Below, piece after piece: positions 28,491 to 35,584 of a DNA stretch of 35,584 nucleotides (its first letter is position 1; each line of letters begins with the position of its first letter). The notes beneath the pieces are model-generated. The model worked only from the letters and a program-made list of their open reading frames with translations, was not told the DNA's origin and did no database searches. The stretch is taken from positions 1 through 35,584 of the forward strand of contig JAOPVX010000435.1 of assembly GCA_025965975.1 (NCBI GenBank), given 5' to 3'. Source of the stretch: Mycobacterium sp. Its GTDB lineage: Bacteria; Actinomycetota; Actinomycetes; Mycobacteriales; Mycobacteriaceae. The translations under genes were made by a program, and so were the position numbers.

Positions 28491-28928
28491 ATGCCACTTT
28501 CCGGAGAATACGAACCAAGCCCGTGGGACTGGGTCCGCGACCACGCCGACAAGATCATGGAGTCTGGCAGCACCGACGGCACCGATATGAAGGGCAAGCC
28601 GCTGATCCTGCTGACCACGATCGGCGCCAAGAGCGGCAAGGTCCGCAAAACCCCGCTGATGCGGGTGGAGCATGACGGCGAGTATGCGATCGTGGCGTCG
28701 CTTGGCGGGGCGCCGAAGAACCCGGTCTGGTACTACAACGTCAGGGCCCACTCGCGCGTCGAGCTGCAGGACGGCCCTGTCGCCAAGGACTACGAGGCAC
28801 GAGAGGTCTTCGGCGACGAGAAGGCCGCCTGGTGGGAACGTGCTGTCGAGGCTTGGCCGGACTATGCGGAGTACCAGACGAAGACCGACCGGCAGATTCC
28901 GGTTTTCGTGCTGACCCCGATTAACTGA
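28491..28928 (+). CDS. Deazaflavin (F420)-dependent nitroreductase family protein (Ddn-like)
   Basis: 145 aa, typical for the Ddn/FDOR-A group (about 150). The split-barrel core shows '[22 protein letters not shown]' (positions about 34-55, with the conserved GxxSGxxRxxPL), '[21 protein letters not shown]' and 'VELQDG'. 'VFVLTPI' closes the protein in the usual way. These enzymes use reduced F420 to reduce quinones or nitro compounds; Ddn itself activates pretomanid. Whether this paralogue does so is not known. It corresponds to Rv1558, directly before ilvA, which starts 29 bp downstream and is likely co-transcribed. Confidence 0.92.
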   Translation: MPLSGEYEPSPWDWVRDHADKIMESGSTDGTDMKGKPLILLTTIGAKSGKVRKTPLMRVEHDGEYAIVASLGGAPKNPVWYYNVRAHSRVELQDGPVAKDYEAREVFGDEKAAWWERAVEAWPDYAEYQTKTDRQIPVFVLTPIN

Positions 28929-28957
28929 AAACCGCTGGTTGGTGGCACCATTGACCG

Positions 28958-30247
28958 GTGTCCGCTGACGTGAGCCAAAGCCGTCGCACCAGACCCTCTG
29001 TGCCGCTTCGCGCCGCAGACATCGACGAGGCCGCCCAGCGAATTGCTGGCGTGGTCGCCCGCAGCCCACTGCAGTTCAGCGAGCGGTTGTCGGAGGCCAC
29101 CGGCGCCACGGTCTATTTGAAGCGCGAGGACCTTCAGGCGGTCCGGTCATACAAGCTGCGCGGCGCACACAACCTGCTGATGCAGCTGTCCGACGACGAG
29201 ATCGCCGCCGGCGTGGTGTGCTCGTCGGCGGGCAACCACGCGCAGGGCTTTGCGATGGCTTGCCGGTCGATGGGCATCCACGGTCGGGTGTACGTGCCCG
29301 CCAAGACGCCGAAGCAAAAGCGTGACCGCATCCGCTACCACGGGCGCGACTTCATCGAGCTGATCGCCGTCGGCAAGACCTATGACGAGGCCGCCGCGGC
29401 GGCGCTCGACGACGTCGCGCGGACCGGGGCGACGCTGGTGCCGCCGTACGACGATCCGCGGACGATGGCCGGCCAGGGCACCATCGCCGCGGAGATCCTC
29501 GATCAGCTCGAGAGCGAGCCGGACCTGGTGGTCGTCCCGGTCGGTGGCGGCGGCTGCATCGCCGGCATCACGACGTACCTGGCCGAACGGACGACGGGCA
29601 CCGCCGTGCTTGGCGTCGAGCCTGCCGGGGCCGCCGCGATGATCGCCGCGCTTGCAGCGGGTGAGCCGGTCACGTTGGATCACGTCGATCAGTTCGTCGA
29701 CGGCGCGGCGGTGAACCGGGCGGGCACCCTTACGTACGCGGCGCTGGCCGCCGCGGGCGACATGGTGTCGATCACCACGGTCGACGAGGGCGCGGTGTGT
29801 ACCGCGATGCTCGACCTGTACCAGAACGAGGGCATCATCGCCGAACCCGCGGGGGCGCTGTCGGTGGCGGCGCTGATGGAGGCCGACGTCGAGCCGGAAT
29901 CGACTGTGGTGTGCTTGATTTCGGGTGGCAACAACGACGTCTCGCGGTACAACGAGGTGCTGGAGCGTTCGTTGGTGCACCTTGGTCTCAAGCATTACTT
30001 CCTGGTGGACTTCCCGCAGGAGCCGGGGGCGCTGCGCCGGTTCCTCGACACGGTGCTCGGGTCGGGTGACGACATCACGCTGTTCGAGTACGTCAAGCGC
30101 AACAACCGGGACACCGGTGAAGCGCTCGTCGGCATCGAACTGAGTTCGGCCGCCGACCTCGAAGGCCTGCTGGAGCGGATGAAGGCCTCCGACATCCACG
30201 TCGAGACGCTGGAGCCCGGCTCGCCCGCGTATCGCTATCTGCTCTAG
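28958..30247 (+). CDS. ilvA: Threonine dehydratase (biosynthetic, short form)
   Basis: 429 aa from GTG 28958, the same length as M. tuberculosis IlvA (Rv1559). It deaminates threonine to 2-oxobutanoate, the first step of isoleucine synthesis, with PLP. The PLP lysine is K66 in 'AVRSYKLRGA', the phosphate loop is G196-GGGC200, and 'CSSAGNHAQGFA' lies between. A single ACT-like regulatory domain (about 340-429, 'LKHYFLVDFPQEPGALRRF') makes it the short, one-ACT type, which in relatives is isoleucine-sensitive. The TAG stop lies in a CTAG that belongs to a 20-bp tandem duplication of the treZ 3' end. Confidence 0.96.
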   Translation: MSADVSQSRRTRPSVPLRAADIDEAAQRIAGVVARSPLQFSERLSEATGATVYLKREDLQAVRSYKLRGAHNLLMQLSDDEIAAGVVCSSAGNHAQGFAMACRSMGIHGRVYVPAKTPKQKRDRIRYHGRDFIELIAVGKTYDEAAAAALDDVARTGATLVPPYDDPRTMAGQGTIAAEILDQLESEPDLVVVPVGGGGCIAGITTYLAERTTGTAVLGVEPAGAAAMIAALAAGEPVTLDHVDQFVDGAAVNRAGTLTYAALAAAGDMVSITTVDEGAVCTAMLDLYQNEGIIAEPAGALSVAALMEADVEPESTVVCLISGGNNDVSRYNEVLERSLVHLGLKHYFLVDFPQEPGALRRFLDTVLGSGDDITLFEYVKRNNRDTGEALVGIELSSAADLEGLLERMKASDIHVETLEPGSPAYRYLL

Positions 30248-30278
30248 GACCGTGTGCGCTGCTCTAGGACCGTTTGCG
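30239..30278 (+). repeat. 20-bp tandem duplication across the ilvA/treZ convergent stops
   Basis: Two adjacent units (30239-30258 and 30259-30278) share 19 of 20 bases. Each contains CTAG, which reads as a stop on both strands. ilvA ends in the first copy and treZ in the second, so an originally shared stop seems to have been separated by the duplication. Confidence 0.9.
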
Positions 30279-32000
30279 CAAGATCGCGAACGAGTGCCCT
30301 TCGAGTCTGCTGGTTTTCAGATCCGCCTCCGGCTCGCCCCACGCCAGTACCACCTCACCGGCGACCGGAACGTCGACGGCTTCGGTGCCCAGGTTGCACA
30401 CGACCGCCAGTGAGCCGCGGTGCATGACGATCCACCGCTGCGCTTCGTCGTAGTCGACGCGCAGGTGGTCCAGCCACGGGTCGGCCAAGTCAGGTTCGTT
30501 GTGCCGCAGCGCGATCAGCTGCTGATAGACGCGTCGCAGCCGCCCGTGTTCGGCGTCGTCGATCTCGTCCCAGTTGAGTTTGGACCTTTCGAAGGTCGCT
30601 GGGTCCTGCGGGTCGGGAATCTCGTCGGCGTCCCAGCCGTGCTCGACGAACTCACGCTTGCGGCCCTCGGCGGTCGCCATGGCCAACTCCGGTTCTGGGT
30701 GGGAGCTGAAGAACTGAAACGGCGACGACGACCCCCACTCCTCGCCCATGAAAAGCATTGCAGTATAAGGTGATCCGAGCACCAGGGCCGCCTTCACGGC
30801 CACCTGGCCGAAGCTCAGATTCTGCGACGGTCGGTCGCCGACGGCGCGGTTGCCGACCTGATCGTGGGTCAGCGTGTACGCGAGCAGCCGCGTGGCCGGA
30901 ATGGTCGCGGTGTCCAGCGGACGGCCATGCCGCCGGTGGCGGAACGACGAGTAAGTGCCTGCGTGAAAGTAGCCGCGCTTCATCGTCTGCGCCAGCGTCT
31001 CCAGCGACCCGAAATCGGCGTAGTAGCCTTGTCGTTCGCCCGATACCGCGGCGTGGATCGCGTGGTGGATGTCGTCGTCCCACTGGGCGGTCATTCCCAG
31101 CCCGCCGCGGTCACGCGGTGTGATCAGCCGAGGATCGTTGAGGTCGCTCTCGGCGATCAACGACAACGGCCGGCCCAGTTCCTGCGACAGCGCGTCGGTT
31201 TCGGCGGACAGCTCTTCGAAGATGTGAATGGCGGTGGTGTCGACGAGCGCGTGCACGGCGTCGAGCCGTAGACCGTCGGCGTGGAAGTCACGCATCCAGC
31301 GCAGGGCGCAGTCGAGGATGTAGCGGCGCACCTCGTCGGCCCCTGCGCCGCAGATGTTGAGCGACTCGCCCCACGGGTTGCTGCCCGACGACAGATACGG
31401 CCCGAACCGGGGCAGGTAGTTGCCCGACGGGCCAAGGTGATTGAACACCGCATCGATCAGCACACCCAGGCCGCGACGATGGCACGCGTCGACGAAACGG
31501 ACCAGGCCGTCGGGACCGCCGTAGGGCTCGTGCACCGCATACCAACCCACGCCGTCATAGCCCCAGCCATGTGTCCCGCCGAACGCGTTGACCGGCATCA
31601 GCTCGATGAAGTCGACGCCCAAATCGACCAGATGATCCAGCTTCTCGATCGCCGAGTCGAACGTGCCGCCCGGCGTGAACGTGCCGACGTGCAATTCGTA
31701 GATGACCCGGCCCTCGATCGATCGGCCTTGCCAGTCGCCGTCGGTCCAGGTGTCTACAGCGGGCCGCCACAACTGCGAGCGCTCGTGCACGCCCTCGGGC
31801 TGGCGGGGGGAGCGTGGATCCGGCAGCACCGTCGGGTCATCATCCAGGGCGAAGCCGTAAAGCGCGTCGGGTCGGACCGCAGAATCGGGGACGTGGGTCC
31901 GCCACCAGCCGTCGTCGGACCGGTCCATCGGATACAGCGTGCCGTCCACGTCGAGACGAACCATCTGCGGCCGAGGCGCCCACACCGCGAACTCAACCAT
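30264..32000 (-). CDS. treZ: Malto-oligosyltrehalose trehalohydrolase
   Basis: 578 aa from ATG 32000 (GTG 32006 would add two residues; M. tuberculosis TreZ begins like the shorter form). It releases trehalose from maltooligosyl-trehalose made by TreY. An N-terminal beta-sandwich ('EFAVWAPRPQMVRLDVDG' region) is followed by the GH13 barrel: 'IYELHVGTFTPGGTF', nucleophile D247 in 'DGLRLDAVHAL', acid/base E284 in 'LIAESDLND' and 'THDQVGNRA'. 'MLFMGEEWG' and 'QFFSSHPEPEL' are family-specific. It overlaps the treY 3' end by 8 bp, so the two are translationally coupled. Equivalent of Rv1562c. Confidence 0.96.
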   Translation of the reverse strand: MVEFAVWAPRPQMVRLDVDGTLYPMDRSDDGWWRTHVPDSAVRPDALYGFALDDDPTVLPDPRSPRQPEGVHERSQLWRPAVDTWTDGDWQGRSIEGRVIYELHVGTFTPGGTFDSAIEKLDHLVDLGVDFIELMPVNAFGGTHGWGYDGVGWYAVHEPYGGPDGLVRFVDACHRRGLGVLIDAVFNHLGPSGNYLPRFGPYLSSGSNPWGESLNICGAGADEVRRYILDCALRWMRDFHADGLRLDAVHALVDTTAIHIFEELSAETDALSQELGRPLSLIAESDLNDPRLITPRDRGGLGMTAQWDDDIHHAIHAAVSGERQGYYADFGSLETLAQTMKRGYFHAGTYSSFRHRRHGRPLDTATIPATRLLAYTLTHDQVGNRAVGDRPSQNLSFGQVAVKAALVLGSPYTAMLFMGEEWGSSSPFQFFSSHPEPELAMATAEGRKREFVEHGWDADEIPDPQDPATFERSKLNWDEIDDAEHGRLRRVYQQLIALRHNEPDLADPWLDHLRVDYDEAQRWIVMHRGSLAVVCNLGTEAVDVPVAGEVVLAWGEPEADLKTSRLEGHSFAILRKRS

Positions 32001-34299
32001 CGACACGCTCCAACAGCGCGACCGGCAATTGCGCGAACAGATCCGACGCCAACACCCTGCCGCTGAACCGGTCGCCGGCTATGCGGTCGGCCCACACGCC
32101 GTCGGGCAAAATCAAAGAGGTATCGCCCCACTGGGTTTCGGCGAGGACCACACTGTGGCGGGTGACGGCGGTCAGCGCATTGTCGGCCCGCAGGAACGCA
32201 ACCAGATGCTCGGCGGCCGCACCCTCGGCCAGCACGGGTGTGTAGCCGCCGTCGGTGAACGTGGCCGGGTGGTCACGCCGTAGCCACAGGGCAGCGGTCA
32301 CCACCCGCATCTTCGGGTGGCTGTTCGCGCCGAGCGCCTCCCGGCGCACGCGGTAGTCGACCCGACGGCGATTGTCCGGGTCGACCAGGCTGTCGTCGGC
32401 CAGTTCCGTGCCCTGATACACATCGGGCACACCGGGCACCGTCAACGCCACCAGCTTCTGGCCGAGGCCGTCGGTTCGCGCATGCTGGTCCAACCGGGTG
32501 ACCAAGGAGGTGAGGTCGGTGGCGACCGGTCCGTCCATGATGGCGTCGAGCCACGCGTGCACAGCGGTTTCGAACCTGGCGTCGGGATCGTTCCACGAGG
32601 TATGGACGGCGGCCTCGCGGATGGCCTTCTCGGCGTAGGCATGCAGGCGCGTGCGTAGTTCGTCGGTCACCACACCGTCGGCGGGCCACACGCCGAAGAC
32701 GTTCTGCAGCAAGAAGAGTCCGGTCGCGGGATCTGGCGGCGGAGCTTGTCGGGCCCACTTGCCGACGAATTCAGCCCACTGCGACGGCACCTGCGAAAGC
32801 ACACCGATGCGGGCGCGCACATCCTCACCGCGTTTGGTGTCGTGGGTGGACAGCGCAACCATCGCGTGCGGCCACAGCCGGGCCCTGGTCGCGGCGCGCT
32901 GGTGAAACTCCGCGACGCTCACCCCGAACCGCGCGGGCTCTCCGCCCACCTCGTTCAGCGAAACCAGCCGGGCGTCGCGGTAGAACAGGCGATCCTCCAT
33001 CGACTTGGCGGTCGCGGCGCCACACAGCTGCTGCAGCCGCACCGCCGACTCGGTGCTGGTGGCCAGCGCCGTGGAAACGGCTGGGGAAACGGCTGGGGAA
33101 ACGGCTGGGGAAACGGCCGGGGAAACGGCCGGGGAAACGGCCGGGGAAACGGCTGGGGAAACGGCCGTGGAAACGATCGCCAGCGGCTCCGCCAATTCCG
33201 GTAGCGCCGCAGCGGTTTCGGCCGTCGCTTCGGGCAGCACCAAGGACAGCGACAGATAGTCGGAGCGGTATACCTGCACCCGGCTGATCAGCTCGGCCAC
33301 GGCAAGGGGCAGGTCGGGATGGTCAACGCCGGTGGCCGCGACGATGGCGCGGTGTAGCCGGGCCAGCTCACTGCCCAGCGTGTTCGTGACGGCCTCGGCC
33401 TTGAGCCGATGCGCCACCTCCGGTATCTCGTCGTAGGCGAACCCGCTCGACTCGACCAACGCGGTCAGCGGGCCCGCGCCTGCGGGATCGATGAACAGTC
33501 CGCCGATTTCGCGCAGCGCGTCATAGCCGGTCGTGCCCGCAACGGGCAGTGATGCCTCAAGCGGCTCGTCGACGGCCAGGATCTTCTCGATGACGATCCA
33601 CGCGTCGGGTCCGACGGCGTCGCGCAGCCACGCCAGATAGCCTGAGGGATTGGACAACCCGTCAGGATGATCGATGCGGAGTCCGTCTACCAGACCCTCG
33701 GCGAACCAGCGCCTGACCTCGACATGGGTGGCGTCGAACACCGCGCGGTCCTCCTGCCGCAGCCCGGCAAGGGACGTGATCGAAAAGAAGCGCCGGTAGC
33801 CGCAGACGCCGTGGCGCCATCCGGTCAGCCGGTAGTGCCGGTCGTCGGCCGGATAGCCCGGCGGGGCGGGGTCGTCGTCGGAACCGAGTACCGGCAAGAT
33901 AATTCGGCCGTCGGGGTCGAGATCCCAGTCGATATCAAAGTAGGTCGCGTACGGCGACGAACGGCCGTGCTCGAGCACGTCGCGCCACCACGGGTTCTGG
34001 TCGGGATGCTCGACCCCGACGTGATTGGGCACGATGTCGACGATCAGGCCCATGCCCCGGCCCTGTGCTGCAGCGGACAGCCGCGCCAGACCCTCGGGGC
34101 CGCCAAGCGCCGCAGAGACTGTGCCGGGATCGGTGACGTCGTAGCCGTGGGTCGAACCCTCAACGGCGGTCAGGATCGGCGACAAGTACAGATGCGACAC
34201 CCCTAGATCCGCAAGGTAGTCCAGCACGTCCATGGCATCGGCGAAGGTGAAGCAGTCTGCGCGCATCTGCAGCCGATACGTCGACAGCGGAAAAGCCAT
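31993..34299 (-). CDS. treY: Malto-oligosyltrehalose synthase
   Basis: 768 aa. It isomerises the reducing-end alpha-1,4 bond of malto-oligosaccharides to the alpha,alpha-1,1 bond of trehalose. Its start 'PLSTYRLQM' and 'YLADLGVSHLYLSPIL' are diagnostic. Nucleophile D210 sits in 'GLRIDHPDG', the acid/base E238 in 'WIVIEKILA', and 'LSTHDTKRGEDVRAR' supplies the third motif. The C-terminal 'LTVPGVPDVYQGTEL' is typical. Residues 376-411 are a VSTA-(VSPA)7-VSTA repeat, absent from the M. tuberculosis protein as I recall it and placed in a predicted loop. The ATG lies 3 nt after the treX stop. Equivalent of Rv1563c. Confidence 0.96.
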   Translation of the reverse strand: MAFPLSTYRLQMRADCFTFADAMDVLDYLADLGVSHLYLSPILTAVEGSTHGYDVTDPGTVSAALGGPEGLARLSAAAQGRGMGLIVDIVPNHVGVEHPDQNPWWRDVLEHGRSSPYATYFDIDWDLDPDGRIILPVLGSDDDPAPPGYPADDRHYRLTGWRHGVCGYRRFFSITSLAGLRQEDRAVFDATHVEVRRWFAEGLVDGLRIDHPDGLSNPSGYLAWLRDAVGPDAWIVIEKILAVDEPLEASLPVAGTTGYDALREIGGLFIDPAGAGPLTALVESSGFAYDEIPEVAHRLKAEAVTNTLGSELARLHRAIVAATGVDHPDLPLAVAELISRVQVYRSDYLSLSLVLPEATAETAAALPELAEPLAIVSTAVSPAVSPAVSPAVSPAVSPAVSPAVSPAVSTALATSTESAVRLQQLCGAATAKSMEDRLFYRDARLVSLNEVGGEPARFGVSVAEFHQRAATRARLWPHAMVALSTHDTKRGEDVRARIGVLSQVPSQWAEFVGKWARQAPPPDPATGLFLLQNVFGVWPADGVVTDELRTRLHAYAEKAIREAAVHTSWNDPDARFETAVHAWLDAIMDGPVATDLTSLVTRLDQHARTDGLGQKLVALTVPGVPDVYQGTELADDSLVDPDNRRRVDYRVRREALGANSHPKMRVVTAALWLRRDHPATFTDGGYTPVLAEGAAAEHLVAFLRADNALTAVTRHSVVLAETQWGDTSLILPDGVWADRIAGDRFSGRVLASDLFAQLPVALLERVDG
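33071..33178. repeat. 12-bp minisatellite inside treY (9 units)
   Basis: Nine contiguous 12-bp units of the form GGGGAAACGGCY on +, the first and last being GTGGAAAC variants. Within the seven central units only the last base varies (C/T). On the coding strand they encode VSTA-(VSPA)7-VSTA. The 12-bp period keeps the frame whatever the copy number, so this is a candidate VNTR. Confidence 0.95.
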
Positions 34300-34302
34300 G
34301 TG

Positions 34303-35584
34303 TCAGGCGGTCTTACGCAGCACCAGCAGTGACCGGGCCTGAAGCCGGAGCTTCTCGCCGGCCTTGACGACCAGCTCGGTCGCCCCGGTGGGGTCGGCCG
34401 AATCGAGTGCCGCAGTCCATTGCTTGGCGTAGTCGGCCGCCGGGGTGACGAAGTCCTGCGGCTGGTCGTGGGCGTTGAAGCACAACAGGAACGAGTCGTC
34501 GACCACCCGCTCGCCACGCCCGTCGGGCGCAGGGATTGCCTCTCCGTTGAGGAAGACCGCAACGCACTTGTCCAGGCCGCTGCCCCAATCCTCTGGCGTC
34601 ATCTCCTCGCCAGCAGGAGTTAGCCACGCGATGTCGCGGACCTGGTCTGCGCTGCGGATCGGCTTGCCCTCGAAGAACCGCCGCCTGCGGAACACCGGAT
34701 GGTCCCTGCGTAACTGGACGGCCTTGCGGGTGAACGCGAGCTGGTCCGCATTCGTCTCGCACAGAGACCAGTCCATCCACGACACCTCGGAGTCCTGGCA
34801 GTACACGTTGTTGTTGCCGCTTTGAGTGCGTCCGATCTCGTCGCCGTGCGAGATCATCGGCGTGCCCTGAGACATCATCAGCGTGCCCATGATGTTGCGC
34901 ATCTGCTTGGCCCGGAGGGCGAGGATGTCCTTGTCCTTGGTCGGCCCCTCGACGCCGCAGTTCCACGACCGGTTGTGGCTTTCGCCGTCGCGGTTGTCCT
35001 CGCCGTTGGCTTCGTTGTGTTTCTCGTTGTAGGACACCAGGTCATTCATCGTGAAGCCGTCGTGGCACGTGACGAAATTGATGCTGGCGCTCGGCCGCCG
35101 CCCGGTGGCCTCGTAAAGGTCCGACGACCCGGTCAGCCGCGAGGCGAACTCGCCAAGCGTTGCGGGCTCACCCCGCCAGTAATCGCGCACAGTGTCGCGA
35201 TACTTCCCGTTCCATTCGGTCCACAAAGCTGGGAAGTTGCCGACCTGGTAGCCGCCCTCGCCGATGTCCCACGGCTCGGCGATCAGCTTGACCTGGCTGA
35301 CCACCGGGTCCTGCTGCACCAGGTCGAAGAACGCACTCAGCCGGTCGACGTCGTAGAACTCCCGGGCCAGCGTGGCGGCCAGGTCGAAGCGGAACCCGTC
35401 GACGTGCATCTCCAGCACCCAGTGGCGGAGGCTGTCCATGAGGAGCTGGAGCATCCGCGGGTGGCGCAGGCTCGGGGTGTTCCCGCACCCGGTGAAGTCC
35501 ATGTAGTAGCGGCGGTCCTCCGGCGAGAGGTGGTAGTAGCTGGCGTTGTCGATGCCGCGGAACGACAGCGTCGGCCCGTTCTGG
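34303..35584 (-). CDS. treX: Glycogen debranching enzyme, C-terminal part (5' end outside window)
   Basis: About 426 residues are visible; the frame is open to the window edge, where the sequence reads 'NGPTLSFRGIDNASYYHL', so it starts upstream. This is a GH13 isoamylase-type debranching enzyme that hydrolyses alpha-1,6 branches and feeds linear glucans to TreY. Visible motifs are 'DGFRFDLAATLAREF' (nucleophile Asp), 'LIAEPWDIGEGGYQVGNFP' (acid/base Glu) and 'FVTCHDGFTMNDLVSYN'. 'WNCGVEGPT' and 'GNNNVYCQD' are typical of TreX/GlgX. Three nucleotides separate its stop from treY, giving the operon order treX-treY-treZ. Equivalent of Rv1564c. Internal methionines in the track are not starts. 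Confidence 0.95.
   Translation of the reverse strand, partial: QNGPTLSFRGIDNASYYHLSPEDRRYYMDFTGCGNTPSLRHPRMLQLLMDSLRHWVLEMHVDGFRFDLAATLAREFYDVDRLSAFFDLVQQDPVVSQVKLIAEPWDIGEGGYQVGNFPALWTEWNGKYRDTVRDYWRGEPATLGEFASRLTGSSDLYEATGRRPSASINFVTCHDGFTMNDLVSYNEKHNEANGEDNRDGESHNRSWNCGVEGPTKDKDILALRAKQMRNIMGTLMMSQGTPMISHGDEIGRTQSGNNNVYCQDSEVSWMDWSLCETNADQLAFTRKAVQLRRDHPVFRRRRFFEGKPIRSADQVRDIAWLTPAGEEMTPEDWGSGLDKCVAVFLNGEAIPAPDGRGERVVDDSFLLCFNAHDQPQDFVTPAADYAKQWTAALDSADPTGATELVVKAGEKLRLQARSLLVLRKTA

Noticed and set aside
33071-33178. Possible CRISPR array
   Set aside because: Contiguous 12-bp units with no spacers, inside an intact coding frame; a minisatellite.

Overview
The window is high-GC actinobacterial DNA, almost certainly from a Mycobacterium/Mycolicibacterium chromosome. 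From memory, the gene order follows the M. tuberculosis segment Rv1487 to Rv1564c: NfeD and SPFH membrane proteins, a TVP38-type membrane protein, mutA-mutB-meaB, a LipL-type serine hydrolase, dodecin, ileS, dinB1 (dinX), ansA, lspA, a RluD-type pseudouridine synthase, dnaE1, a Ddn-type nitroreductase, ilvA, then treZ-treY-treX. Lineage-specific genes are inserted between these core blocks. TANNNT -10 boxes sit 6-9 nt before many start codons, the usual mycobacterial leaderless arrangement.

Layout. 1-2664: NfeD fragment, SPFH protein and DoxX-like protein on +, converging on the TVP38-family protein on -. 2765-7901: methylmalonyl-CoA mutase operon mutA-mutB-meaB, tightly packed; the mazEF4 pair found here in M. 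tuberculosis is absent. 7961-9232: serine beta-lactamase-like esterase. 9250-11182: accessory island with a 7-TM protein and a small HTH regulator (both -) divergent from a stand-alone half condensation domain (+), with a repeat-rich shared promoter. 11185-11876: dodecin and a frameshifted hotdog thioesterase. 11912-15254: ileS with an upstream isoleucine T-box leader. 15418-16800 dinB1, converging with ansA. 17731-20152: lspA, the pseudouridine synthase and rarD, chained by 1-4 bp overlaps. 20192-21819: DGPF/YCII protein plus ECF42-type sigma factor. 21852-22586 TetR regulator; 22684-22848 a 54-aa membrane peptide; 22861-26388 dnaE1. 26385-28403: a methyltransferase pseudogene with its SAM-binding core deleted, a DUF1345-like membrane protein, an SRPBCC-type protein and a small membrane protein. 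28491-30247: F420-type nitroreductase and ilvA. 30264-35584: treZ, treY and the 5'-truncated treX on -, the enzymes that convert glycogen-type glucans to trehalose.

The most notable points are two broken genes with clear lesions (thioesterase +1 frameshift at about 11725; methyltransferase internal deletion at about 26740), the ileS T-box with its apparent Shine-Dalgarno sequestrator, the 9250-11182 island with candidate operators, and four tandem duplications (mutA, mutB, treY and the ilvA/treZ junction), three of them in frame inside enzymes. No rRNA, tRNA, insertion sequence, CRISPR array or origin was recognised. No stretch over 300 bp lacks a gene; the longest gap, 11877-12125, is the ileS leader region.
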